Assembly: GCA_016867715.1 (NCBI GenBank)
Contig: VGIW01000022.1
Location: forward strand, 1 to 40,859
Length of the DNA stretch: 40,859 nt
Source: Candidatus Eisenbacteria bacterium
GTDB taxonomy: Bacteria > Orphanbacterota > Orphanbacteria > Orphanbacterales > Orphanbacteraceae
Direction: 5' to 3'
Every line of letters begins with the position of its first letter. Within the stretch, counting starts at the first letter, position 1. A model generated the notes under the pieces. That model searched no databases. It was given only the letters and a program-made list of their open reading frames with translations, and was not told the DNA's origin. The position numbers and the translations under genes are program-made. Below are positions 16,669 through 24,905 of the stretch, in pieces.

Positions 16669-17338
16669 GCGCTTCGAGACGGAACGCGGAGGGGCAATCG
16701 GGCGCGAGCGCGCACTGGTCGCAGGCGGGCTTGCGAGCGGAGCAGACGCGGCGCCCGTGCAGGATGAGCGCGTGCCCGAGAAAGGTCCATTCCTTCCTTG
16801 GGACGATCTCGATCAGATCCTCCTCGATGCGGACGGCGTCCTTCTCGTTCCGGCTTCGCCAGGTGAGCGCGAGGCGGTGCGCGAGCCGCCCGACATGCGT
16901 GTCGACGACGATCCCTTCGTTCTTTCCGAACCATGTGCCGAGGACGACGTTCGCGGTCTTTCGGGCGACGCCGGGGAGCCGCACGAGCTCCTCCATCGTG
17001 TCCGGCACCTCTCCTCGGTACTCCTCGACGATCCTCCGCGCCGCGCCGAGAACGCTCTTCGTCTTCTGGCGGAAGAAGCCGGTCGAGCGGATCTCTCCCT
17101 CGAAGACCGCGGGATCCGCAGCGGCGTAGTCGGCCGCCGTCCGGTACTTGGCGAAGAGACTGGGGGCGACGCGGTTCACCGTCTCGTCGGTCGACTGCGC
17201 GGAGAGGATCGTCGCGACGAGAAGCTCGAACGCGTTCTCGTGCTTCAGCGCGCAAGTCGCGTCCGGATAGAGACGGCGAAGCTCCCGCACGATCCTCTGC
17301 GCGCGCGCGGTCCGCTTTGCCTCGCTCTCGCTTGTCAT
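16556..17338 (-). CDS. nth: Endonuclease III (DNA glycosylase / AP lyase)
   Basis: Base-excision repair enzyme that removes oxidised pyrimidines and nicks abasic sites. The helix-hairpin-helix LPGVARKTA carries catalytic Lys127 and the GPD loop has Asp146 (VVDTHV). The C-terminal 4Fe-4S cluster ligands are Cys199, 206, 209 and 215, with the standard C-x6-C-x2-C-x5-C spacing. The protein is 260 residues, against about 211 in E. coli. The extra ~40 residues after the cluster are Arg/Pro/Ser-rich and read antisense through the end of pepF, so they are probably an unconserved extension. The start ATG lies 1 nt after the stop of the MoaD-MoaE remnant, indicating translational coupling. Confidence 0.95.
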   Translation of the reverse strand: MTSESEAKRTARAQRIVRELRRLYPDATCALKHENAFELLVATILSAQSTDETVNRVAPSLFAKYRTAADYAAADPAVFEGEIRSTGFFRQKTKSVLGAARRIVEEYRGEVPDTMEELVRLPGVARKTANVVLGTWFGKNEGIVVDTHVGRLAHRLALTWRSRNEKDAVRIEEDLIEIVPRKEWTFLGHALILHGRRVCSARKPACDQCALAPDCPSAFRLEALRSPSSRAPDPARRRAARTDRTSPGSAPARRDRRQPS

Positions 17339-17339
17339 C

Positions 17340-17594
17340 TCACGCGCCCCTCTCCGGCTCGACCCACGCCGATGCGCCGCTTCGACGGATCTCCTTCTTC
17401 CGGATCGGAACGCATGATTTCAACGTGTCGATCGCGTGGCGGCAGGCGGCGAGCGCCTCGCCTCGATGCGGAACCGCCGCGAGAATCGCCTTGACGTGAG
17501 CGCCGAGCGTCGCGCCGTCCGCGACCTCGATTCTCTCTCCCGGGACGCCCGCTTCGTCCGCCGCGGGTCCGAAGTAGCGAACAGTGACGACCAT
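17340..17594 (-). CDS. Internally deleted MoaD-MoaE fusion remnant
   Basis: An 84-residue product. Residues 1-38 look like the start of MoaD, the small sulfur-carrier subunit of molybdopterin synthase (VTVRYFGPAADEAGV, then an acidic/ATL segment). Residues ~40-82 look like the C-terminal third of MoaE, the large subunit (VPHRGEALAACRHAIDTLK, PIRKKE, WVEPE). The MoaD C-terminal Gly-Gly needed for thiocarboxylation and the first ~100 residues of MoaE are missing. The simplest reading is an in-frame deletion inside a moaD-moaE pair, leaving a non-functional chimera. It stays open and is coupled to nth (stop, 1 nt, ATG). A TACAAT -10-like box at 17655-17660 lies about 60 nt upstream. GCGAGG serves as a weak ribosome-binding site. 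Confidence 0.7.
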   Translation of the reverse strand: MVVTVRYFGPAADEAGVPGERIEVADGATLGAHVKAILAAVPHRGEALAACRHAIDTLKSCVPIRKKEIRRSGASAWVEPERGA

Positions 17595-17728
17595 CGTGTG
17601 GGCCTCGCATCGCGCCCGTCGTGGAAGCTCGACCTTCGACCGAGCGCAGGGGAGATTGTAGCACGAAGAAGAAGAGCGCTCGTCTCCGTGAAGCGAGAAG
17701 CGGACCGGCACGGCCTTTCGATCTCGAT

Positions 17729-19114
17729 CTAGCGAACCAAGATCAGCCGCTCGGTCGCCGCGCCCGCGCTGCCCGAGATGCGAAGGAAGTAGATGCCGGG
17801 GGGCGCATCGCGCCCCGCGTCGTCCGCGCCGTCCCAAGGGAGGGTCCCTTCGCGGCCGTTCGCGGCGAACGAGCGAACCACTCGCCCGCGCACATCATAG
17901 ATGGAAACGGATGCCGGGCCCCCGGAAGGAAGCGACCAGCGGACGCTCGCGCGCCCCGCCGCCGGGTTCGGAGAGACGAAGATGCCGAGCGCTCGCGCGG
18001 GGACGATTTCGCCCGCCGCGACGCCGGTGTATGTGTCGCACCCCTCGCCGAGCGCGCCGATCCGCCCGCAGGCGTGAAGGCTGAGACAGGGGGACGCGGC
18101 GTCGAGCGAGTAGTCCCCCTCCGAAGTAGGTGCGTCCTCGCTCGACCTCGGGTCACAGAAGAGAGGATCGGCGAGGGTTGTGTCGTTGTAGTAAGGCATG
18201 CCCCCCTGACATCGTACGAGACGCGAGTCGATCGCCGCGCAGCTCACATAAAGGTCGCCCCACACATACAAGCCTTCCGCCAGCGACGCGGAGTTGTCCC
18301 AGAAGATCGACCAGAGAACCCACACTCCGTCCGTATCGAGGAACATCCCTCCCCCGGTCCGCTCGGCGCGGTTCCCCGCGATCGTCGTGCGGGTCACAGC
18401 CGCGTAGCCCCCGCCGAACCCCGCATAGACGCCTCCCCCGTCCGTCGTCGCGCGGTTCCCGGTCACGAGGCATGTATCCAGCTGGACGTAATCGGTGGTT
18501 GAGACGCCGCCCCCCCACCCCGCGCTGTTTCCCGCGACCGTGCACCGAGTCAGCCAGGTGTATCCGGTTCCGATTCCCGCGATCCCCCCGCCGTTGTTCG
18601 CCGAGCACCTGAGGATCCGACAATCCCGGAGTTCAAGGTGCAGGGAATGTTGGATGCCGCCTCCGGCGCCCAACCCGCCCGCGATGCAATCCTCGATGAC
18701 GCACTCGCGGATCATCGGCCATGCCTCCTCGATCCGTATTCCTCCGCCCCCTCCCTCAAGCGCGTAGCCGTTCCGGATCGTGATCCTCTCGATCCGAGCG
18801 CTCGAGCCCTCGCCGCTGTGAAGGTGAATGCCGCGCCCCACGTTTTCGCAGTCGATGATCACCCCCTCGGGCCCGCAATCGGAACGGAGGACGAGGTTCT
18901 TCCCGCCGAAATCGAGGTTCTTGTTTCCGCTTCCCGTGTAGATCCCGTCGTGGAGGAGGATGGTGTCCCCCGCCGCCGCCGAGTCGATCGCCGCCTGAAT
19001 GGTCGGAGCATCCCCCGATCCGTCCGCGTAGACATTCCAGAGGTTCGAGAGGGCCGGGGCCGGACCGAGAAGAGCGAGAGCGAGAGGCAAGTGGATTGCG
19101 AAGCGGGAGATCAT
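17729..19114 (-). CDS. Secreted right-handed beta-helix protein with FlgD-like C-terminal sorting module
   Basis: A 461-residue exported protein. The signal peptide (FAIHLPLALALLGPAPA) is followed by WNVYADGSGDAPTIQAAID and GDTILLHDGIY, typical of pectate-lyase-like parallel beta-helices. Repeated coils then follow, with G-rich turns such as EGGGGGIRI, GAGGGIQ, NNGGGIAG and TDGGGVYAG. Residues ~370-461 form a FlgD-like / T9SS-like tail (VSPNPAAGRASVRWSLP, VSIYDVRGRVVRSF, WDGADDAGRD, GIYFLRI) like those of the proteins at 7850 and 10347. No catalytic residues can be named, so it could be a carbohydrate-active enzyme, an adhesin or a structural surface protein. The start is ATG 19114, with GGAGGTGG 4 nt upstream. 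Confidence 0.88.
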   Translation of the reverse strand: MISRFAIHLPLALALLGPAPALSNLWNVYADGSGDAPTIQAAIDSAAAGDTILLHDGIYTGSGNKNLDFGGKNLVLRSDCGPEGVIIDCENVGRGIHLHSGEGSSARIERITIRNGYALEGGGGGIRIEEAWPMIRECVIEDCIAGGLGAGGGIQHSLHLELRDCRILRCSANNGGGIAGIGTGYTWLTRCTVAGNSAGWGGGVSTTDYVQLDTCLVTGNRATTDGGGVYAGFGGGYAAVTRTTIAGNRAERTGGGMFLDTDGVWVLWSIFWDNSASLAEGLYVWGDLYVSCAAIDSRLVRCQGGMPYYNDTTLADPLFCDPRSSEDAPTSEGDYSLDAASPCLSLHACGRIGALGEGCDTYTGVAAGEIVPARALGIFVSPNPAAGRASVRWSLPSGGPASVSIYDVRGRVVRSFAANGREGTLPWDGADDAGRDAPPGIYFLRISGSAGAATERLILVR

Positions 19115-19299
19115 GCGCCACCTCCGGGAAAGGTTTCCAAATCGACGATTCTCGAGGCCGGCCCTGCGCAAGTTGCTTCCGAAGCAAAGCATACACCAAG
19201 AGAGAAGGGGAAGGCAAGAGGATCACGCCGTGCGGCGCCGGGCGCCCGAGGGAGAGCGAGAAGAAGGGTTCAACCGAAGCGGATTCGCGATCGGAAACG

Positions 19300-20325
19300 C
19301 TACGACGCTTCCCTCCGACCGACGAACGACGCCTCGACCGCCATCCTCGCCAGCGCGCGGACATCGCTCTCGGAAAGACCGAACGTGTCGATCGCGAGAA
19401 GGTACTCTTGTAAAAGGTTCGTTCCCGAAACGGTCGGGTTGTCGGTGGAGAGCGCGCAGCGCACCCCCGCGTCGAGGAACTTCGGAAGCGGGTGGTCCTC
19501 GATCCGCGGGATCGCGCCGGTCTGCACGTTCGATGTGAGGCAGACTTCGATCGCGATGCCGTCGGCGGCGATTCTCTTGAGGAGCTTAGGGTCCTCGGCC
19601 GCGCTCACCGCGTGCCCGAGCCGCTCGGGGCCGAGCATCTCGACCGCGTCCCAGACGCGCGCAGGCCCCTCGTCCTCGCCGGCATGCACGGTTTTGTGAA
19701 GGCCCATCGTCGCCGCGAGCTTGAACGGCTCGATGAAGAGAACAGGCGGGAAGGGGCGCTCCGGTCCCGCGATGTCGAAGCCGACGACCCCGAGATCGTT
19801 GTGAAACCGGTCGAGCTCGCCGATCACCTCGCGGAGGAGGATCTTCGCCATGTTTCCGCCGTGGCTCCGCATCGCGATCGCGACGATCCCCGCCCGGAAA
19901 TCGGGATGCGCCCGGATCGTCTCCCTCATCCCCTTTCGCACCGCCGAGATCACTTGGCGGGTCGTGAGCCCCGCCCGCCGGTGGATCACCGGGTTGATTC
20001 GAAGCTCGAGCGTCCGGATCCCCTCCGCGTAGGCGTCCTCCGCGATCTCGGTCGCGAGGCTCTGAATGTTGTCGTAGAACTGCGTGTATTGGAGCGGGAT
20101 GTGGAACTTGTCGAGATAGTCGAGAAGGGTTCGATCGGTCTTCGGGTCGTAGGTCAGCTTCGCACGGAACTCCTCGAAGTCGAGCCCCGGAATCGCCGAG
20201 TAGTACTTCTGCGAGAGACCCCAAAGAGTCTCCGGGCGGACCGCCCCATCGAAGTGGCGATGAAGATCGGCGAGCCCGAGAGAACGCAGGAACTCGATTT
20301 TCTCTTCACGCGAACGGTTCTTCAT
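19300..20325 (-). CDS. add: Adenosine deaminase
   Basis: Amidohydrolase-fold zinc enzyme converting adenosine to inosine in purine salvage. The 341-residue protein carries the metal ligands H22 and H24 ([15 protein letters not shown]), H214 and the catalytic Glu217 (VHAGEDE), H238 (LGHAVSA) and Asp295 (LSTDNP), in the family order. Adenine deaminase-type enzymes share this fold, so substrate is by similarity only. ATG 20325 has GGAGG 4 nt upstream. A TAGAAT -10-like box (20349-20344) lies just upstream, without a clear -35. The gene is divergent from glnS across 286 nt in which I see nothing else. Confidence 0.93.
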   Translation of the reverse strand: MKNRSREEKIEFLRSLGLADLHRHFDGAVRPETLWGLSQKYYSAIPGLDFEEFRAKLTYDPKTDRTLLDYLDKFHIPLQYTQFYDNIQSLATEIAEDAYAEGIRTLELRINPVIHRRAGLTTRQVISAVRKGMRETIRAHPDFRAGIVAIAMRSHGGNMAKILLREVIGELDRFHNDLGVVGFDIAGPERPFPPVLFIEPFKLAATMGLHKTVHAGEDEGPARVWDAVEMLGPERLGHAVSAAEDPKLLKRIAADGIAIEVCLTSNVQTGAIPRIEDHPLPKFLDAGVRCALSTDNPTVSGTNLLQEYLLAIDTFGLSESDVRALARMAVEASFVGRREAS

Positions 20326-20611
20326 GCGGCCTCCCCGGTCTGCATTCTACAGGCTCGCCCCCGACGCCGGACGGCTTTCGAATCAAGATAGCAAAACCGG
20401 CGCCGCAAGGCTACGCCCGCACTTGCGGAAGATCGCTCCCCGGGATGCGGGTCGGCCGGTCGCCGTCGTGAACGAGCAGTCCGCCCTCTCCGCTTCCCGC
20501 TGGGAATCCGCGCGCCGGGGAGGTACACTCGTTCCTCACGCGGTCCCTTCGCGGAAAACCGACTTCCGCGAAAACCGAAATCGTGCGGCGCGAGACGAGG
20601 AAGAAGAAGAG

Positions 20612-22309
20612 ATGATGACGAGCGGACCGGCCCCGACGACTCATTTCATTCGAGAGATCATCGACGAGGACTTTCGCACCGGAAAGCACGCGCGGATCCA
20701 CACGCGCTTCCCCCCCGAACCGAACGGGTACCTCCACATCGGGCACGCGAAGGCGATCTGCCTTAACTTCGGGCTCGCGGCCGACTACCCGGGATCCCTC
20801 TGCAACCTCCGCTTCGACGACACGAACCCGACCAAGGAGGAAGAGGAGTTCGTCCGGTCGATCATCGAGGACATCCGCTGGCTCGGCTTCGATTGGGAGG
20901 ACCGTCTCTACTACGCGTCGGATTACTTCGAGAAGCTCTACGAGTGGGCGGAGGATCTCGTCCGCAAAGGGAAGGCGTACGTCTGCGATCTCAGCGCGGA
21001 CGAGATCCGCGAAAGCCGCGGCACGCTGACCGAGCCGGGACGGGAGAGCCCGTATCGGAGCCGTTCCGCTGAGGAGAACCTCGATCTCCTTCGCGGCATG
21101 CGCGCGGGCGAGTTCCCCGACGGGGCGCGCACCCTCCGCGCCAAGATCGACATGGCGCACGGAAACATGAACATGCGCGATCCGATCATGTACCGGATCC
21201 TCCGCGCTCGGCATCATCGGACGGGAGACGCGTGGTGCATCTATCCGACCTACGATTGGGCGCACGGACAGTCCGACTCGATCGAGGGGATCACGCACTC
21301 CCTCTGTTCGCTCGAGTTCGAGGATCATCGCCCTCTCTACGATTGGTTCCTCGATGCGCTCGGCGTCCATCACCCGCGGCAGATCGAGTTCGCCAAGCTG
21401 CGTCTTTCGTACACCGTCCTCAGCAAGAGGCGTCTTCGCCGTCTCGTCGAGGAAGGGGTCGTGGGCGGGTGGGACGATCCGCGCATGCCAACCCTAAGCG
21501 GTCTCCGTCGGCGCGGCTTCACGCCCGAATCGATCCGTGCTCTCTGTGACCGGGTCGGCGTCGCGAAGAAGGAGAGCGTGGTCGATCTCGCCCTCTTCGA
21601 GCATCTTCTCCGCGAGGATCTGAACAAGCGCGCGCGGCGCGCGATGGCCGTTCTCCGTCCGCTCAAGGTCGTGCTCGTCGACTACCCCGAGGGGAAGACC
21701 GAGGAGCTCTCCGCGGTGAACAACCCGGAAGATCCATCGATGGGAACGCGCCTCGTCCCCTTCTCGCGGGAACTCTTCATCGAGAAGGACGACTTCCTGG
21801 AGGACCCGCCGAAGGAGTTCTACCGTCTCGCTCCCGGGCGGGAAGTGCGCCTTCGCTACGCGTACTTCGTGAAGTGCATCGAGGTCGTGAAGGATCCGGC
21901 GACCGGCGAGCCGATCGAGATCCGCTGCACGCACGATCCGGCGACGCGCGGCGGCGACGCTCCCGACAAGCGGAAGGTGAAGGCGACCCTGCACTGGGTT
22001 TCCGCCCGCCATGCCGTTCCGGCGGAGGTCCGCCTCTACGATCATCTCTTCACGGTCCCCGATCCGACCGATGCCGGCGAAGGGAAGGACTTCAAGGATT
22101 ACGTGAACCCCGGCTCCCTCGCCGTGATCCCTTCGTGTCGAATCGAGCCGTCGCTCGCCGCGGCCGCACCGGGGGATCATGTCCAGTTCGAGCGCGTCGG
22201 CTACTTCGTCGTCGATGCGGTCGACTCGAAGCCGGGGAAGCCGGTCTTCAACCGGACCGTCACCCTCCGCGACGAGTGGGCGCGGATTCAGAAGCGGATC
22301 GGTACGTGA
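20612..22309 (+). CDS. glnS: Glutaminyl-tRNA synthetase
   Basis: Class I synthetase charging tRNA-Gln with glutamine in the cytoplasm. The 565-residue length fits bacterial GlnRS (E. coli 554). The HIGH motif is at 42-45 within [16 protein letters not shown], and the KMSKS loop reads VLSKR at 269-273. FDDTNP and [16 protein letters not shown] are GlnRS-specific. The C-terminal anticodon-binding barrels are present; there is no appended YqeY domain. The start is ATG 20612 (ATG 20615 is equally possible), downstream of an A/G-rich GAGGAAGAAGAAGAG tract; an upstream in-frame extension is unconserved. Having GlnRS means this organism need not rely solely on the Gat amidotransferase route. Confidence 0.95.
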   Translation: MMTSGPAPTTHFIREIIDEDFRTGKHARIHTRFPPEPNGYLHIGHAKAICLNFGLAADYPGSLCNLRFDDTNPTKEEEEFVRSIIEDIRWLGFDWEDRLYYASDYFEKLYEWAEDLVRKGKAYVCDLSADEIRESRGTLTEPGRESPYRSRSAEENLDLLRGMRAGEFPDGARTLRAKIDMAHGNMNMRDPIMYRILRARHHRTGDAWCIYPTYDWAHGQSDSIEGITHSLCSLEFEDHRPLYDWFLDALGVHHPRQIEFAKLRLSYTVLSKRRLRRLVEEGVVGGWDDPRMPTLSGLRRRGFTPESIRALCDRVGVAKKESVVDLALFEHLLREDLNKRARRAMAVLRPLKVVLVDYPEGKTEELSAVNNPEDPSMGTRLVPFSRELFIEKDDFLEDPPKEFYRLAPGREVRLRYAYFVKCIEVVKDPATGEPIEIRCTHDPATRGGDAPDKRKVKATLHWVSARHAVPAEVRLYDHLFTVPDPTDAGEGKDFKDYVNPGSLAVIPSCRIEPSLAAAAPGDHVQFERVGYFVVDAVDSKPGKPVFNRTVTLRDEWARIQKRIGT

Positions 22310-22433
22310 TTCCTTTTCCGGATACCTTCTCCGGTCGAAGAGAGGGTTGGGCACCGAATCGGAGGAAGAAGGTGCGCGATACCGCTTCGAGATCTCTCGC
22401 GGCACCCATTGCGAGAGCACAGGTGGATCGGTT

Positions 22434-23538
22434 CCCGGTTTCCTTGGACAGGGGTTTGGGGGGATGATGGGGTGACCTCTAGGGGAGGGGGAGTTCATGG
22501 AGACCAACAAGAGGGAGACGGAGCGGGTCGGAACGGAGGGAGCCAGTAGGGCGACCGGAGTCCCGACCCGTCGGCAGCGGGAGGACCGGGGCCGGTGGAG
22601 TTCGCGGAAGAAGCGGGAGGTCGTGCTCCGGATTCTTGGCGGAGAAGACCTCGACGCGCTGTCGCGGGAGCTGCGTGTGGCGGGGCGACACTTTCGGCAT
22701 GGCGGAGCTCGTTTCATGGGGGGGACAGTCGAGGTCGAGGAAGCGGGGCCCCGAGGGTGCTCGGAGCGACGCGGACCTTCTTCTTGCGATTCGGGAGGTG
22801 TTGAGTTCCTCGCCGTGGGTGGGAGAAGGGTACCGGAAGGTGTGGGCGCGGCTCCGGTTCGCCGGCGTGCGGACTTCTCCTCGCCGGGTGTTGCGGCTCA
22901 TGCGGGAGAACGATCTCTTGTCCCCGACGCGGATGGGGCAGGCGCACGGCTCGAAGGCGCACGAGGGAACGATCGTCGTCGATCGTCCGGATGTGTTGTG
23001 GGGGACGGATGCGACGAGCGCGCGGTCACCGGAGAGGGGAACGCGGCGATCTTCTTCGTGATCGACCACTGCACGTGTGAGTGTCTGGGGATCCACGCTG
23101 CGCGTCGCGGCCCACGGTTCGAGGCCCTCGAACCGCTGCGGCAGGCGGTGCGAGAGGTCTATGGGCGGTACGCGAAGAACGTGGCGACCAGGTTGTCTCT
23201 CCGGCATGACCACGGGAGCCAATACATGTCCGACGATTTCCAGAACGACCTGGTGTTCCTGGACATCGCCTCGAGCCCGACGTTCGTCCGGGAGCCTGAG
23301 GGAAACGGATGCGTGGAGCGGTTCGTGCGGACGCTCAAGGAGCAGCTTCTCTGGCTGCAACGGTTCGAGATCGTCGAAGAGCTCCGCGTTGCGATCGAGG
23401 CATTCCGGGAGCGCTACAACCGGGAGTGGATCGTGGAGCGACACGGGTATCAGTCGCCGAGCGCGAAGCGCGCGGCGCTCAAGAGCGGAGCGGAGGTCGC
23501 GGCGTGATTACCCCGACTCTTGTGTCCAAGAAACCGGG
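22434..23538 (+). mobile_element. Degenerate IS3-like insertion sequence
   Basis: About 1.1 kb. It is bounded by imperfect inverted repeats: the left end from 22434 (CCCGGTTTCCTTGGACAGGG) and the right end to 23538 (reverse complement CCCGGTTTCTTGGACACAAG). The true ends may be the TGGACA/TGTCCA positions a few bases inside. It contains one broken transposase gene. No target-site duplication is evident. It sits between glnS and a low-GC lipoprotein gene. Confidence 0.7.
22497..23507 (+). pseudogene. Frameshifted IS3-family DDE transposase
   Basis: Homology runs through three reading frames. The helix-turn-helix start (RKKREVVLRILGGEDLDALS) is in the frame of ATG 22497. It moves to another frame at about 22683 (ATLSAWRSSFHGG) and changes again at a run of seven G at 22718-22724. 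That third frame carries a regulator-like segment and the first catalytic Asp (LWGTDAT). It returns to the original frame near 23020 for VIDHCTCECLGIHAA, RHDHGSQYMSDDF (second Asp) and REPEGNGCVERFVRTLKEQ (Glu). The part that usually links the helix-turn-helix to the integrase core is also shortened. With several indels, programmed frameshifting cannot restore it, so the element is dead. Confidence 0.8.
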
Positions 23539-23560
23539 TGCGCTACACGCATGATTATTC

Positions 23561-23590
23561 TTGACAGACAATTAGGCCTCACGATAGATT
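23561..23590 (+). promoter_or_regulatory. Promoter for the lipoprotein gene
   Basis: Perfect -35 TTGACA (23561-23566), an 18-nt spacer, then TAGATT (23585-23590, 4/6), in a locally AT-rich stretch. A second -10-like TACAAT is at 23601-23606. It lies just outside the right end of the insertion sequence, about 70 nt before the gene. Confidence 0.55.
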
Positions 23591-23660
23591 GCATTTAGGG
23601 TACAATGACGTGTAATTACTGATCATAGAAGGTCTACCTGGAGAGAAGTGGAGGTATGCT

Positions 23661-24686
23661 ATGCGAATACTCCCCTGCCGATGCTACGGGCTGATCGGAA
23701 TAATGGTCTTGCTCTGCGGATGTGGAGCTTCCTACAAAGTTATCGACTTCGAGAGGACCAATCCTGTTCGAATCGAAAAGAGCATTCAGGGGCTCGATGC
23801 AACTGCATGGATCGGGGATCGAGCACGGCCGAATGCCGCTATTGCTCTTCTCTCAATCGAGGAGAATCGAATCATCTATCAGAGCGAGGTGCGCGGCAAC
23901 TGGGTGATGGACTCCCTCCGGCCGGGTCGCATTCACCCCACAGAGACTTCCCAAGTTCGCGCTGGCCTTCTCAACACTGCCAGCCTGGACTGGGGCGTCC
24001 GCCAGATGGTTGAAGACAACCTGATTAGCTCACTTGTGTCCGGCGGTTTCCGCATCGTTGAGAGAGATCCGGAGATGGTCGCACACCTCCTATCTGAATC
24101 GAGCAGGACATACTCTCTCTTGGACTTCGAAAACCTCCCCTCGAGGCGACAAGGAAGGTCCCTTGTTGAGGGGAACCTAGTCGACGTTCTCGTGACGGAG
24201 AGCGGTAGTAGCACTCCGGCTCAGCGGGATGTGACCGTCCGTGATATTCAGATCCCAACCGACATCAACTCTGCAGATCTGATCCTCGCGTACCGTGTGC
24301 TTGAGTGTGGGGTAGTGTATCGAGCGATCCCAGAGGAGAGGATCAACGTCGAGAGGCTGGCACGTACAAGGCTTCATTGTCGTCTTGAGGATGCGAAGAC
24401 CGGTGAGATCCTCCACGCAGGCCTTCTTGAGTACGAAACAAGCGATATCGTCGCGGAGAAGGATCTGAAGAACCTGCAGACGATGCACTATAACTACTTC
24501 GGTTTTCGGATGCCGAACCTCGATGTAGAACAAGGAGTCGGCTCCCGAAGCGCACAAGCGGGCGAGCCGGTGATCCTCGGAATTACTCAAGAAACGGAGA
24601 ACTTGCGCAGTGGCCGCGAGGCGCGCATCGTCGGCGGCGTTATCGCGGCAATCGGCGCCGTCGCCCTCCTCGTAGGCTTGCTATGA
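23661..24686 (+). CDS. Putative lipoprotein, weakly CsgG-like, of atypical base composition
   Basis: A 341-residue protein with a short charged start, a hydrophobic stretch and a lipobox-like LCGC (Cys21), so probably a lipoprotein. The middle segment (RQMVEDNLISSLVSGGFRIVERD, then EMVAHLLSE) resembles CsgG/FlgO-type secretion lipoproteins; this is a loose match. The C-terminus ends in a hydrophobic segment (IVGGVIAAIGAVALLVGLL). ATG 23661 has GGAGG 6 nt upstream. The gene is about 50-55% GC by sampling, against ~65% around it, and its codon use is less GC-biased. This and the neighbouring insertion sequence suggest recent transfer. Function unknown. Confidence 0.8.
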   Translation: MRILPCRCYGLIGIMVLLCGCGASYKVIDFERTNPVRIEKSIQGLDATAWIGDRARPNAAIALLSIEENRIIYQSEVRGNWVMDSLRPGRIHPTETSQVRAGLLNTASLDWGVRQMVEDNLISSLVSGGFRIVERDPEMVAHLLSESSRTYSLLDFENLPSRRQGRSLVEGNLVDVLVTESGSSTPAQRDVTVRDIQIPTDINSADLILAYRVLECGVVYRAIPEERINVERLARTRLHCRLEDAKTGEILHAGLLEYETSDIVAEKDLKNLQTMHYNYFGFRMPNLDVEQGVGSRSAQAGEPVILGITQETENLRSGREARIVGGVIAAIGAVALLVGLL

Positions 24687-24766
24687 GGCCCTTTGGATGG
24701 CAGTTTCTTACAGTTCTATGATACACGGGAAGTCTGTTGGCATCGCTTGGAGTGCTTGACACTTCG

Positions 24767-24803
24767 GTACCTGATTCCCTACTTCCGTAGAGGATTCAGG
24801 TAC
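24767..24803. other. Strong 37-nt hairpin between convergent genes
   Basis: GTACCTGATTCC pairs with GGATTCAGGTAC (one mismatch). Inside it CTAC pairs with GTAG around a TTCC loop, giving 15 of 16 paired positions. It sits 80 nt after the lipoprotein stop and 102 nt beyond the stop of the opposing GH57 gene. Neither side has a T-tract, so it may be a factor-assisted terminator, an mRNA-stability element or a mobile-element end. Confidence 0.7.
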
Positions 24804-24905
24804 GCAGGAGGTCGAGACCACGCCCACGGCGGGTGGCGGCCACCGAGTGCGTAGGCGCGACCGGCGGATACACGAGTGGACTACTGCCGACAGGGAAATC
24901 GAGCA

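Noticed and set aside
20324-20611. N-terminal extension of glutaminyl-tRNA synthetase
   Set aside because: It has no GlnRS homology and reads through the divergent promoter region; ATG 20612 gives the normal length.
22395-22416. TCTCGC/GCGAGA hairpin after glnS as terminator
   Set aside because: Only 6 bp of stem with a 10-nt loop and no T-tract; too weak to annotate.
22497-23507. Programmed -1 frameshift transposase (functional IS3)
   Set aside because: At least three frame changes and a shortened linker region are needed, so decay is the simpler reading.
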